Assembly: GCA_963833605.1 (NCBI GenBank) | Contig: CAWHYZ010000008.1 | Location: 124,001-188,000, forward strand | DNA length: 64,000 nt | Source of the DNA: JAFAXD01 sp963833605 | GTDB lineage: Bacteria; Pseudomonadota; Alphaproteobacteria; Rhizobiales; Xanthobacteraceae | Reading direction: 5' to 3' | In this document: positions 16,099 to 25,887 of the stretch, piece after piece | Layout of the letters: the number at the start of each line of letters is the position of its first letter | Numbering within the stretch: position 1 is the stretch's first letter | The notes under the pieces: generated by a model | The model's database searches: none | Told to the model about the DNA's origin: nothing | Seen by the model: the letters and a program-made list of their open reading frames with translations, nothing else | Made by a program: the position numbers and the translations under genes

Positions 16099-18442
16099 TC
16101 AAACCGCATCTTTTTGATTGTCTGAGCGTCGCAGGGCCTCCCAGACGTGCCGTGGTGTGGCAGGCATGTCGATGTGGCGCACGCCCACCTTCTGATAAAG
16201 CGCGTCGACGATAGCGTTGATCAAGGCTGGCGGAGCGCCGATCGCGCCCGCTTCGCCGGCCCCTTTGATGCCGAGCGGATTGGCCTTGCACGGTACATTG
16301 TGGGTCGCGAATGAAAAGAACGGCAGGTTGTCGGCGCGGGGCATGGCGTAGTCCATGAATGTGCCAGAGAGAAGCTGGCCCGAGTCGCTGTCGTAGACCG
16401 TCTCTTCCATCATGGCTTGACCGATTCCCTGCACGACGCCGCCGTGCACCTGGCCTTCCAGCAGCATGGGATTGATCACCGCACCGAAGTCGTCGACGAT
16501 CGTGTAGCGCAGGATCGTGGTCACGCCGCTGGCCGGATCGATCTCCACTTCGGCGATGTGACAGCCATTCGGGTATGTCGCGCCTGCGGGGTTCTGCACC
16601 TGAGTGGTATCGAGGCCGGCCTCCATGCCGGGCGGCAGTTTCGATCGATCCAAAGCGGCCGCCGCAACAGCGAACAGATCGACATACCGGTCGGTTCCGA
16701 CGACGCGAAACTGCCCATCGCCAAACTCGATGTCGATGGCGGATGCCTCCAGCAGGTGGGCAGCAATCTGCTTTCCTTTGCTGATGATCTTTTGCGACGC
16801 CTCATGCAGCGCCGAGCCGCCGACCGGAAGTGAGCGCGAGCCGCCGGTGAGACCGCGCGGAGACCGGTCCGAGTTCGCCGTACACGACGTCGATGCGGTC
16901 GGCGTCGATGCCGAGGCGATCCGAGACCAATTGCTTGTAGGAGGTGACGAGGCCGGTGCCGTATTCCTGGTTTCCCATGACGAGTTCGACGCAGTTGCCC
17001 TTGAACTCGATCGCGGCGGTCTCGGGAAAACCGCCGCCGCAGCGCTCCGTATAGGTGGCCATGCCAATGCCACGCAGCGAGCCGCGCTTCTGGCTCTCCT
17101 TCCGCCGTTTTGCGAATCCCTTCCAGTCGGCGTGTTCCATGGCGAGATCCATCACCTTCTCGAACTCGCCCGAGTCAAAGGTGAGTTTGGTCGGCGACGT
17201 GTAGGGGATGGCCTTCCCGGGAATGAGATTGATGCGTCGGATCTTGTCCGGCGTCATGTTCATCTCGCGTGCCGCCGCGTCGACCAACCGTTCGATCAGG
17301 TACGACGCCTCCGGCCGGCCGGCACCGCGATAAGCGCACACTGGCACCGTGTTGGTGCACACACCCTTCACGTTGATCGCGATCGCGGGCGTTGTGTAGA
17401 GGCCGGAGACAAGATCGGTCGAGCGCGTGGGTACAAACGCCCCCATCGGCGACAGATAGGCCCCGACATTGGCAATGAGCGAGACGCGCAGGCCAAGGAA
17501 TTTCCCCTTGGCGTCCATGGCCAGCTCGGCGCGTGCGAAGTGGTCACGTCCCTGGTTATCGGAGATGAAGGCTTCGGAGCGATCCGATTGCCAGTACACC
17601 GGTCGCTTGAGCTTGCCCGCCGCCCAAACCACCAAGGCCTGCTCCGGATACACGAACGCCTTCATGCCAAAACCACCACCGACGTTCGGCGGCGTCACGA
17701 CGCGCAGCTTCTCCTTCGGTATCTTGAGCACGGCCTCGGCAAGCGGGTCGCGCACGAAATGCGAGCCCTGGGTGCCGGTGTAGAGCACAGGGCGCTCGGC
17801 CGCCGCGTCCCAGTCGCCGAGCGCGTTGCGCGGCTCCATCGAATTAACGACAACGCGGTTGTTGACGATCTCCAACGTCGTGATGTGCGCGGCCTTGGCG
17901 AAGGCGGCGTCGGTTGCGGCGAAATCGGACGTGTCGTTGTCCCAGTCGAACACCAGGTTGCCGGGAATGGTTTTGAACAGTTGCGGCGCGCCTTTCTCCA
18001 AGGCGGCGCGGGCGTCGGTGACTGCCGGCAGGGTTTCGTAGCCGATCTCCATCGCACCGGCGGCATCCTGCGCCTGCAGCAGGGTTTCGGCCACGACCAG
18101 CGCGACCGGCTGTCCGACATGGCGCACCTTGTCGATCGCGAGCACGGGGCGGGGCGTGTCGAAGCGCGGCGAACCATCTCTGTTGTTGAGAGGCGCGTGA
18201 CAAGGAACATCACCAAGTCCGTCGGCTCTCACGTCGTCGCCGGTAAGCACAAGCAGGACGCCGGCCATCACGCGCGCTGCGGCCGTCTCGACGCGGCGAA
18301 GGTTGGCATGGGCAGACTGCGAGCGTACGACGACGGCATGCGCCATGTTGCCGACCTTCATGTCGTCGACGTAGCGACCCCGGCCGGTGATCAGCGTCTG
18401 GTCTTCGAAACGTCGTACGGGCTGGCCTATGCCGAATTTCAT
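16099..18442 (-). CDS. CoxL/xanthine dehydrogenase-family molybdopterin-binding subunit (frameshifted)
   Basis: This is an orphan large subunit of a molybdenum hydroxylase, without FAD or [2Fe-2S] partner genes next to it. The family marks are GRGRYVDDMK near the start, NVGGGFGMK, CAYRGAGRPEASYLIERLVD for cofactor contact, and IKGAGEAGAIG with the catalytic Glu near the C terminus. The frame breaks near 16874, where coding-strand GGCGAACTCGGAC should read GGCGACTCGGAC (Gly-Asp-Ser-Asp); one extra A accounts for it. Restored, the protein has about 780 residues, matching its paralog at 34287-36620. The start at 18442 has AGGATG upstream, and the previous gene stops six bases before it. It is the last gene of the long catabolic operon. 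Confidence 0.85.
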
Positions 18443-18449
18443 GAGCATC

Positions 18450-19358
18450 CTAACGCGATTGCGCGGCGGGCTTCGTTACCCAGGAGACAACGTCAGCGTG
18501 TGTCCCGAACCAGACATCGCGATGCGCAGCCGCGTGACGAATCAATTCGTCGATGATCCAGATTCGCGAGCGATATCCTATGATGTGCGGGTGCATTGTT
18601 AGCTGAAACAGCCCGCCGGCGCGATAGGCCTCGTCGAATTCGCGCCGAAAGATATCCAGTACGTCTGCGGGCGGGGTGTGCGGTCGCAGACCCTGGAAGC
18701 GATGGGTCATGAAATACACCGCATCGTCTCGCACCCACTCGACTGGAAGCTCAATCACGCCTGTCGGACTTCCATCCAACAGCAGCTCATAGCAGTCCTC
18801 ATCCGCCATAAGCGATAAGTTGTAGACGAGGCCCATGCGGACGATGGAATTGAGCGTCGATTGGCTGAAATCCCACGATGGTGTCCGTATGCCGAGTGGT
18901 CGAAGGCCGGTGACTTTCTCGAGCGCATCCGCCGACCTCATCATGAGGTCGCGTTCGATTTCACCGGATAGCGTGGAATTGAGCTCATGAATCCATCCGT
19001 GGATTCCGATCTCATGACCTTCCGCTATGATCCTGCGCTGTTCGTCGGGGTAGAGCAGCGCTACTACAGCCGGCACGAAAAAGCTCGCCTTGATGTCGTG
19101 ACGCTTCAGCAAATCCAGGATTCGGGGAACGCCGACCCGGTTTCCGTATTGTCCCCAGGAGAGCCGACCGATGGATTTGCCGCCGTCGCGCAATTCGCTG
19201 GTGTCGTGATCAGAATCGAAGGACAGCGCGACCGCACACCGAGCTCCGTTGGGCCACCGGTCGGGGCGCAAGGTCCGGCCGGCTCGCACGTGACCAACGA
19301 TCTTGCGCCACTGTTCTTCCGGCCATTGCCAGGGTTCCAGCTCCGGTTTGTGCTTCAT
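18450..19358 (-). CDS. Polysaccharide deacetylase (NodB-homology) family hydrolase
   Basis: This 302-residue protein has the NodB-like fold pattern: VALSFDSDHDT (metal-binding Asp pair region), FFVPAVVALLYP, GHEIGIHGWIHE with the metal-binding HxxxH-like His residues, and a late strand LFQLTMHPHIIGY. In catabolic operons such proteins often act on C-N bonds of small molecules, as PuuE-type allantoinases do, rather than on polysaccharides. No signal peptide is present, so it is probably cytoplasmic. That agrees with a metabolic role with the neighbouring RidA and molybdenum hydroxylase. The substrate is unknown. Confidence 0.85.
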   Translation of the reverse strand: MKHKPELEPWQWPEEQWRKIVGHVRAGRTLRPDRWPNGARCAVALSFDSDHDTSELRDGGKSIGRLSWGQYGNRVGVPRILDLLKRHDIKASFFVPAVVALLYPDEQRRIIAEGHEIGIHGWIHELNSTLSGEIERDLMMRSADALEKVTGLRPLGIRTPSWDFSQSTLNSIVRMGLVYNLSLMADEDCYELLLDGSPTGVIELPVEWVRDDAVYFMTHRFQGLRPHTPPADVLDIFRREFDEAYRAGGLFQLTMHPHIIGYRSRIWIIDELIRHAAAHRDVWFGTHADVVSWVTKPAAQSR

Positions 19359-19394
19359 CGGACGTTCCTAACTGAATGCCTTTGCGCGACCAAT

Positions 19395-19811
19395 TCAATC
19401 CGCGATCGCGAAGGCTTCGATCTCAACCAGGAAGTCTGGGGTCGCGAGTCGGCGGACTTCTACGGTGGTGCTGGTCGGAACGGCGTCTCCAAAATAGCGT
19501 AAGCGGACGTCGGCGTGCTTGAAGTACTCGTCGATATCCGTCACATAGGTGGTCGTCTTGACGACATCGTCGAGAGTTGCGTCGACCAATTCCAGGCAGG
19601 CTTTGATGTTTTCTCCGACCTGCTCGATCTGCTTGCGCATATCGCCCTTGCCGACGACATTGCCATCAACGTCGCGAGCGATTTGACCGGCAATGAAGAT
19701 CATCCGGCCGGTTCCGGCGATCACGACCACTTGCGAATAAAGCTGCCGGCCATCTTTCGCCTTCCGCAAATTGAGTTTCTTAGGATGGGTTTTGTTGCGT
19801 TGGACCGCCAT
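19395..19811 (-). CDS. RidA (YjgF/YER057c/UK114) family protein
   Basis: Rid proteins hydrolyse reactive enamine or imine intermediates; catabolic versions act as deaminases on ring-cleavage products. This 138-residue protein has the family core FIAGQIARD, a DDVVKTTTYVTDIDEY segment and STTVEVRRLATPDFLVEIEAFA with the conserved Arg-Leu-Ala motif. The start at 19811 is chosen because GGAG lies seven bases upstream; an ATG five codons earlier lacks this. A paralog lies at 33577-33987, also next to an orphan CoxL-type gene. The repeated pairing suggests that RidA handles an unstable amino product of the molybdenum hydroxylase. Confidence 0.9.
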   Translation of the reverse strand: MAVQRNKTHPKKLNLRKAKDGRQLYSQVVVIAGTGRMIFIAGQIARDVDGNVVGKGDMRKQIEQVGENIKACLELVDATLDDVVKTTTYVTDIDEYFKHADVRLRYFGDAVPTSTTVEVRRLATPDFLVEIEAFAIAD

Positions 19812-19852
19812 GAGATATCTCCTCAATGAACAGACATCGCTCGCGCGCTCGC

Positions 19853-20893
19853 TCAGGCCTTCAGCTGCCGGTTGACGAGGTTTTTGTACTCTGCGTACTT
19901 CTTCGCCCCCAACTCCAGGTCGGGGCGGTAGAGGTCAGCGACCTTCTCGGGCGGGAGAAGCGCCGGGTTTGCGGCGAGATCCGCCGGAATTTTGGCGGTC
20001 TTGCTGATTGGACTGGTGAAGACGTAGCGAGTGAAGCTGATCTGGGCGGGGTCATCGAGAAAAAGTCCCAGGAAACGCTTGGTTAGTTCGGTCGTTTGGT
20101 CGTCAAAACCGTTGATGACCTGCACCACATCGACGACCGCCGTGGCGCCTTCTGCTGGAATTGTGAATGCTATCTTCTTTCCGGCCGCAATGGCTCCGGC
20201 AGCAATCCCGCCGAAGGTGAACGCAACCCACAGCTCGCCACTTTCGACGAGATCGTGGGCCTGCGCCGGCGATTGATTCCAGGGACCGATATTGTCTTTG
20301 TGCTTGGCCCATTCGGCGATCCCGGCTGGGACGTCATCGATGCTTTTGCCCAGCGCCTTTGCGACAAGGCTGAATCCGTCGAAGTAGTAGTCAGCTAGGC
20401 CGATCTTCCCCTTGTATTTCGGATCGAAAAGATCGAGATACGATTTTGGTTTTTCGACGAAGCGCGGGTTGTAAACCAAACCATAGGGCTGGACCCCGAA
20501 TGCAATTCCGTTGGTTTCCATGAACGCGTACTCCGGCAGGTGTGCCGCGTTCGGAACGAAGTTCTTTTCGAATTTCGACCACAACTTGTCGGAATGGCCG
20601 CGGTAGGAGAACGTTCCATTGAACGTCCCCCCGCTCAGGATCGGATTGGCGCGTTGGGCGAGCAGCTTGGCATAGTTGGCCGCATTGGTGCCGATCTCGA
20701 ACTCAACCCCGGCCCCGGTAAATCGCGGCGTCACGGCTTCCTTGATGGCCTGATCGTAGCCCCAGCCCCACGAAAGCACATGCAAGTTTTGCGCTGCCGA
20801 CGCCCTGTTCCTGATCAGGGACGCGCCCGTTCCCGCAAGTAACCCGGTGGCCGCGACGTTGCGGAGAATGCGACGCCTGTCTATCCGTATCAT
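19853..20893 (-). CDS. ABC transporter substrate-binding protein, polyamine type
   Basis: This 346-residue periplasmic binding protein begins with a Tat-like signal (DRRRILRNVAATGLLAGTG) and continues with a fold like the PotD/FbpA family (PANPILSGGTFNG, YGLVYNPRF, AFTIPAEGATAVVDVVQVING). GGAG precedes the ATG. It is encoded with two permeases, an ATPase and a DUF1989 protein, so the set is a complete importer. PotD-like proteins bind polyamines or other small cationic or carboxylate compounds. The family alone does not fix the ligand. Confidence 0.85.
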   Translation of the reverse strand: MIRIDRRRILRNVAATGLLAGTGASLIRNRASAAQNLHVLSWGWGYDQAIKEAVTPRFTGAGVEFEIGTNAANYAKLLAQRANPILSGGTFNGTFSYRGHSDKLWSKFEKNFVPNAAHLPEYAFMETNGIAFGVQPYGLVYNPRFVEKPKSYLDLFDPKYKGKIGLADYYFDGFSLVAKALGKSIDDVPAGIAEWAKHKDNIGPWNQSPAQAHDLVESGELWVAFTFGGIAAGAIAAGKKIAFTIPAEGATAVVDVVQVINGFDDQTTELTKRFLGLFLDDPAQISFTRYVFTSPISKTAKIPADLAANPALLPPEKVADLYRPDLELGAKKYAEYKNLVNRQLKA

Positions 20894-20998
20894 GTCTGTC
20901 TCCTTGCAATTGGCGATCTGGACGGGATCATCGGCGGCTCCCGAGAGCGACCGTGAGAACGTGGGGGCTGATCACTCAGCAACACATGGCATTCTCCA

Positions 20999-21853
20999 TC
21001 AAACATAGGCAGAAGGCTCACGCACGGCCATGCGGTAAATGGCGATGGCCACCAGGGTGAGGGTCGTCAATGCGGTGCCGACAAGAGCCGCCGCGCCCCA
21101 GTCGCCGACCTCCAGCATCTGGGTGTAGATTTCCGTCGCAAGTACCTGTACCCGCCCGCCTCCCAGAAGGCGTGGCGTCACATATGCGCCGAGCGACAGG
21201 CTGAAGACGATCGCGCAGCCGCCGAAAATCCCCTGTGACGACAGCGGAAGCGTGACATGGCGAAACACACGCCATGGCGACGCGCCCAGGATGCTGGCTG
21301 CTTCCTCGGTACGCCGGTCGATGCGCAAGAGCGAGCTGGAGATGGAAAGTACCATGAACGGCAGGAAAACGTGGACTAGGCCGATGATCGTCACAGGAAA
21401 ATTGTAGAGCCAGACGATCGGCCGGGCGATAATCCCCGAGCGCAGCAGCAGATCGTTAAATAGGCCATTGCTGCCAAGAAGCACGATCCACCCGAAGGTC
21501 CTGACCACGATGCTGAATAGCAGCGGCACGAATATCACGACGAACACGTAGTGCCGAAGGCGCGACGTCGCCCGGGCCAGGTGGTAGGAGATCGGATAGC
21601 CAACGATGAGCGTGAAGAACGTCGTCCATAGGCCGAGCGATATGCTCGTCAGCAGCAGCGATCCAAGCGCATACTCGTCGAACCGGGCGCCGTCTGCCGG
21701 CGCGTTGCAGAGCGCTGTCGCCAGTCCGGCACCGATGAACCGCAACACCGGATAAGCAAAAACGACCGCAAAGATCAGGAGTGCGGGGGCAATCGCCAGC
21801 ATATTCCAGCCGGCGCCAGTTCTTCCCAGGGTTCGTGAACCGGTTTGTTCCAT
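20999..21853 (-). CDS. ABC transporter permease, PotB-like
   Basis: This 284-residue inner-membrane permease has about six hydrophobic segments and the EAA-type loop that docks on the ATPase (EEAASILGASPWRVFRHVTLP). It starts with a short cytoplasmic tail followed by a membrane segment (MLAIAPALLIFAVVFAYPVL). With the second permease at 23789-24586 it forms the channel of the polyamine-type importer. The gene lies 15 bases downstream of the DUF1989 gene in the same operon. Confidence 0.9.
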   Translation of the reverse strand: MEQTGSRTLGRTGAGWNMLAIAPALLIFAVVFAYPVLRFIGAGLATALCNAPADGARFDEYALGSLLLTSISLGLWTTFFTLIVGYPISYHLARATSRLRHYVFVVIFVPLLFSIVVRTFGWIVLLGSNGLFNDLLLRSGIIARPIVWLYNFPVTIIGLVHVFLPFMVLSISSSLLRIDRRTEEAASILGASPWRVFRHVTLPLSSQGIFGGCAIVFSLSLGAYVTPRLLGGGRVQVLATEIYTQMLEVGDWGAAALVGTALTTLTLVAIAIYRMAVREPSAYV

Positions 21854-21868
21854 TGTTTCCGCTGGCGG

Positions 21869-22501
21869 TTAGGCCGGATTGTAGATCTCCGCAATCACGT
21901 CTCGAATATTGGGAGCCGTGAATCCCGGACAGGACGAAAGCGCCACGAGACAATCGATCTCGACCCGCAGATCCATATAGTCGGTTGATTTTGCGTCGGC
22001 CGCTTCGGCGAAGAACTGCTGGGTCACCGGGTCGATGCCGGTGCGCATGAAGGCGTTGAAAGTGTCGTGCACGTATTCCTCGCCCAAACCAAACGGCGCA
22101 ATCGCTTCGGTCAGGTTCATGTGGCAATTGCGACGGTCGCCCACCTTATACATCAGCATGTGATATCCGCGGTTGCAGCGCGGGTACCAAAGGTCGTGAT
22201 TGTAGGCGCCGCGCGGCGTCGGGTTGCGATCCGCCGTGTCGACCATGATCGTGAACATCGGACGCATCCAGGGCTCGACCGACCATAGGCGATTTCCTGT
22301 AGTCGGATGCGCGCCCTCGATGATGCGGGTACGTCCGGCCCACAGCATCTCGCGCGGATTGTGCCGGTTCCAGGCATTGAAATCGATGACCTGTGCGCCG
22401 GCCTTCTGCGTCAGGCGAAGAATCTGGCCCTGCGTGACCTCGAATGCGCGTCCGTGACGTGCCGGAATATTGATCTCCTCGACCATCGTCATTTTCGCCA
22501 T
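21869..22501 (-). CDS. DUF1989 (urea carboxylase-associated) family protein
   Basis: This 210-residue protein belongs to the DUF1989 family, whose members often sit next to urea carboxylase and its transporters. Family-like segments include IPARHGRAFEVTQGQILRL, GAQVIDFNAWN, LWYPRCNRGYHMLMYKV and the NCHMNL region, with conserved Cys and His residues that may bind metal or an amine. Here there is no urea carboxylase; the gene is inside an ABC transporter operon between ATPase and permease. A ribosome binding site (GGAG) precedes the ATG. A role in amine or carbamoyl-compound handling is inference. Confidence 0.85.
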   Translation of the reverse strand: MAKMTMVEEINIPARHGRAFEVTQGQILRLTQKAGAQVIDFNAWNRHNPREMLWAGRTRIIEGAHPTTGNRLWSVEPWMRPMFTIMVDTADRNPTPRGAYNHDLWYPRCNRGYHMLMYKVGDRRNCHMNLTEAIAPFGLGEEYVHDTFNAFMRTGIDPVTQQFFAEAADAKSTDYMDLRVEIDCLVALSSCPGFTAPNIRDVIAEIYNPA

Positions 22502-22504
22502 CGT

Positions 22505-23641
22505 TTACTCCTGTACCGTCGGATGATTGTCTGCGGCCTCGTCGGAATCCGCGAGCGGAAACAAGAACGATTTCTCCGGCCGCCAACCCAGGTAGACCTG
22601 ATCACCGCGCGCGCGCTTCCGGACAGTCTCCGGATCGCTGACCGCAGTGGATATGGAACCGTCGCGAAGTCGCACGTGGCACAGAACCATGGTGCCTTTG
22701 TAGATGACATCCTCGAGCGTCCCCGACGCGCTGTTCAGAGACTGTGGCTCCGTCTCGAATAAGTTCACGTCGCTGGTTCGCACCGCCAGCAGTGCCCGCG
22801 GGCCGACCACGGCGGCACCGGTGACGGACCACGAGCCGACGGAAGCTTCAACCCGCGACCAGCCCCCATTGCTGCTCAGCACCGTAACCGGGAAGCTGTT
22901 AAGCGTTCCGAAGAACTCGGCAACGAACCGCGTCATCGGCCGCTCGAAGATCTCGATCGGTGCGCCTGCTTGCTCGACACGGCCGGCCCGCATCACGGCG
23001 ATACGATCCGACAGGGTCAGCGCCTCCTCCTGGTCATGAGTGACGAATACGAACGTCAGTCCGGTGTTCCTCTGCAGCTGCTTGACTTCGACCTGCATCT
23101 CCTCCCGCAACTTGCGATCAAGCGCACCGAACGGTTCGTCGAGCAGCAAGAGTCGGGGCTTTGTAACGACCGCACGAGCCAGAGATACACGCTGCTGTTG
23201 ACCACCAGAAAGCTCGTTTGGGAAGCGGCTCGCCATTGTGCCCATGCGCACCATAGTGAGCGCGTCGCTGACCATGCGCCGCTGCAGGTCACGCGGAAAA
23301 CCCTGCATTTTCAGCCCGAAGGCGACGTTTTCCTCAACGCTCATGTGCGGAAACAGCGCGTAGTTCTGAAACACCATCCCGAGTTTGCGGCGATGGGGAG
23401 GAGTGCCGGTCACGTCTTCGCCGTCAAGACGTACTGAGCCGCGTTCCGGACGAAGCAGACCGGCAACGATGCGAAGAATCGTCGTCTTGCCGCAGCCGCT
23501 TGGACCCAGCAGTGACAAGATCGCTCCCGCGCCGATGTCGATCCAGACGTTGTTCACGGCGACAACATTTCCGAAACTTTTGCTCACGCCTTCTATTGCG
23601 AGTGCGGCGGCGTGCGGCCCGTGGTTCGGCGCTATCGGCAT
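22505..23641 (-). CDS. ABC transporter ATP-binding protein, PotA-like
   Basis: This is the ATPase of the polyamine-type importer. From the chosen ATG the Walker A motif GPSGCGKTT lies near residues 46-54, the signature LSGGQQQRVSLARA follows, and Walker B is LLLLDEPFGALD. A C-terminal regulatory TOBE-like domain (LLAVRTSDVNLF, GDQVYLGWRPEKSFLF) makes it 378 residues, the usual PotA size. The frame is open to 23782, but that extra N-terminal part is Arg-rich and unlike the family, so 23641 is preferred, with AAGGA 12 bases upstream. The start is uncertain. Confidence 0.9.
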   Translation of the reverse strand: MPIAPNHGPHAAALAIEGVSKSFGNVVAVNNVWIDIGAGAILSLLGPSGCGKTTILRIVAGLLRPERGSVRLDGEDVTGTPPHRRKLGMVFQNYALFPHMSVEENVAFGLKMQGFPRDLQRRMVSDALTMVRMGTMASRFPNELSGGQQQRVSLARAVVTKPRLLLLDEPFGALDRKLREEMQVEVKQLQRNTGLTFVFVTHDQEEALTLSDRIAVMRAGRVEQAGAPIEIFERPMTRFVAEFFGTLNSFPVTVLSSNGGWSRVEASVGSWSVTGAAVVGPRALLAVRTSDVNLFETEPQSLNSASGTLEDVIYKGTMVLCHVRLRDGSISTAVSDPETVRKRARGDQVYLGWRPEKSFLFPLADSDEAADNHPTVQE

Positions 23642-23788
23642 TGGGCGCGATGATCCTTGCCTTGGCGCCGCCGGGCTTCGTCGCGCCCGGTCCGCGACGG
23701 CACGACGATGGTTCGGGCAGGTTCGCGTCGCAGGGGGCATACGGGCGTCACGTCGTTCGATGCGGGCGCGTCTGGGCTGCATGTGAGA

Positions 23789-24586
23789 TTACCGCCCACG
23801 GAAGAAGCGCTCGATGCCGACGGTACGATCAAGCAGGTAGACAAAGGCAAACGTAGCGCCAACCAACAGGACGCTCGCCGCCGCAACGGTGGGATCGATG
23901 ATGAATTGCATGTGCTGATACAGCGCGAGCGGCAATGTCATCACGTTGGTTCCGACCAGGAATAGCGATACCGAGAACTCATCGAACGAAATGATGAATG
24001 CAAAACAGAACGCGCTGACAATTCCGGGTGCGGCCAGCGGCAGGATGACGTACCGAAGCACGCTGAGCCTGTCGGCGCCGAGCATCGTAGCGGCATCTTC
24101 CAGGCCGGCATCGATACCGTGAATTGTCGAGACCATGGTGCGAACGACGTACGGTAAGGTGACGGCTACGTGGGCGGCGACCAGGCCTGGGACCGTACGG
24201 ACCAATCCGAGCGGGGCGAATATCATGAGCAACGCACCGCCGAATACAACGCCAGGGAAGGTGATCGGCGACAGCAGTACGATGTCGATGAGCGCGAGTT
24301 TGTGCCGGACGATGACATATGCAGCTGGGATGGCGACCACGAGACCAATCAACGCCGAGAGCACTGCGATGACGACACTGAGCCCGCATGCCCGAAGCAG
24401 CGTGCTGTCGGCGAACAGCGCCTGGTACCAGCGGATCGAGAGTCCTTCGGTCGGAAGTGACATCGACGCGGTCACGTTGAACGACACCGGAACAACGGCT
24501 AGGATCGGCAACAGCACAACGATGACGACCGCCCATACATGAATGGCAATCCAGCGCGGTATCGTCGTGTCGCGCAATGCCGTCAC
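23789..24586 (-). CDS. ABC transporter permease, PotC-like
   Basis: This is the second permease of the importer, 265 residues, with about six membrane segments and an EAA loop (LEDAATMLGADRLSVLRYVILP). The GTG at 24586 is chosen as start: it overlaps the stop of the upstream hydrolase as GTGA and has AAAGG just upstream. The open frame reaches back to 24781 only as a shadow inside the hydrolase gene. The tight overlap shows that the hydrolase and transporter genes are transcribed together. Confidence 0.88.
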   Translation of the reverse strand: MTALRDTTIPRWIAIHVWAVVIVVLLPILAVVPVSFNVTASMSLPTEGLSIRWYQALFADSTLLRACGLSVVIAVLSALIGLVVAIPAAYVIVRHKLALIDIVLLSPITFPGVVFGGALLMIFAPLGLVRTVPGLVAAHVAVTLPYVVRTMVSTIHGIDAGLEDAATMLGADRLSVLRYVILPLAAPGIVSAFCFAFIISFDEFSVSLFLVGTNVMTLPLALYQHMQFIIDPTVAAASVLLVGATFAFVYLLDRTVGIERFFRGR

Positions 24587-25761
24587 CTTTCGGGAATGAC
24601 CAAGGTTCGGTTGTGGCCCGCTGGCACGCCGTTGTTGAGCGTCTCCAGCAGCCAATCCGCAATGGCGGCGTTGACCTCGTGGGCGACTTCTCCCATCGGA
24701 TGGAACACCCCTTCGTAGAGCCACATCTCCTTCGGACAGGTCAGCGCGGCCATGAATTCCAGCATGTCCTCGGGTGTGCACAGCTCGTCCATCTCACCCG
24801 CGACCAGGAGGTACGGACAGGTCAGCTTGCGGCCATGTTGACGTAGATCGAGGCCGTCGACCATGCGATCGAACGCCGCCTCGTCCTTCATGTTGCACAT
24901 GTACATGTAGATGCGTTTGAAGTTGGGCTGCGCCTGTTCGAAAATGATGTCCAGGGGCCCGACGCACGGCATCTGACCGACGATAGCGCGGACGCGAGGG
25001 TCGACCGCACCAAGCTCGACGCCCCATCTGGTCCCCATGCTGGCGCCGAACACGGCAATACGATTCGGATCGACGTCGTCCCGTGTCACCAGCCAATCGA
25101 TGACCGACTTCGCCGCGCGCGCATAGTTGTCGGGTGTGAGCCAAACCCGGTTGATATTGCATTCGCCCTGCCCGGGCCCATCCATGCTGCAGATGTTCAT
25201 GCCGCGACGCGCGAATTCGTTGTTGTAGGGGCTAGGATAGTCTTCCTTGGTTGCATCCATCCCCGGCAAGTAGAGTACCGTCGGTTTGCGCCCCGCGCCG
25301 TCGGCCTTCTGGAATAGCGTATAGACCGATTTGCCTGGCTCGAACTCGCAGTTCTGCTTGGTGACCCGGCCGTCGAGGAGCTCGATCATGTGGTCGCGGC
25401 AGCGGCTAAGGCCAGTGTAGTACTCGATCTTCTTGGGATGGCCGTCGACCGGAATGAGGTGCTGCGCGCGCCCGAAATAAAGCATCGCGCGGTGAAAGCG
25501 CTGTGCTGCTGTGACTTGCCGTCCGGCATCGAGTGCTGTGCGGGCCTCATTCTCCTGCCGGCGCGCAACCCGCTCCCAGGCTTTCGGCAGGGCCCGCCGC
25601 CCGGCGGCGGCGTGAAAGACCTCCTCCATGTCGCGATGGGTAAATCCGCGCTCCAATCGCAAGCCGAGAATGCCCGGATGCAGGACATCCTCATTGGTGG
25701 AGAGCTTGAGAAAGTTATCGAAGATCCAATTTTGGTTGGCGCGCGGCGGCTGCTGACGCAT
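24583..25761 (-). CDS. Alpha/beta hydrolase related to FrsA and dihydroxypseudooxynicotine hydrolase
   Basis: This 392-residue protein has a helical N-terminal region of about 140 residues and then an alpha/beta-hydrolase core. The nucleophile is S241 in GASMG; the likely acid is D325 (AGEMDELC) and the base H354 (VFHPMGE). This layout is that of the DUF1100/FrsA group, which includes the C-C bond hydrolase of nicotine breakdown. Its place with molybdenum hydroxylases and RidA fits cleavage of a hydroxylated N-heterocycle side chain, but that is inference. The start is supported by GAGGA upstream, and the stop overlaps the downstream permease start. Confidence 0.85.
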   Translation of the reverse strand: MRQQPPRANQNWIFDNFLKLSTNEDVLHPGILGLRLERGFTHRDMEEVFHAAAGRRALPKAWERVARRQENEARTALDAGRQVTAAQRFHRAMLYFGRAQHLIPVDGHPKKIEYYTGLSRCRDHMIELLDGRVTKQNCEFEPGKSVYTLFQKADGAGRKPTVLYLPGMDATKEDYPSPYNNEFARRGMNICSMDGPGQGECNINRVWLTPDNYARAAKSVIDWLVTRDDVDPNRIAVFGASMGTRWGVELGAVDPRVRAIVGQMPCVGPLDIIFEQAQPNFKRIYMYMCNMKDEAAFDRMVDGLDLRQHGRKLTCPYLLVAGEMDELCTPEDMLEFMAALTCPKEMWLYEGVFHPMGEVAHEVNAAIADWLLETLNNGVPAGHNRTLVIPER

Positions 25762-25887
25762 GGGTTCCTCGGGACTCTATCCCCTCCCGCTTTCCGTTCG
25801 ACATATTCGGGTCCGAAAAAGCGGACGTTCAAAGGTCCTGGCGCGAACCGCGCGCAGCACGTGAACCACGGCAAATAGCCAAGCAGG

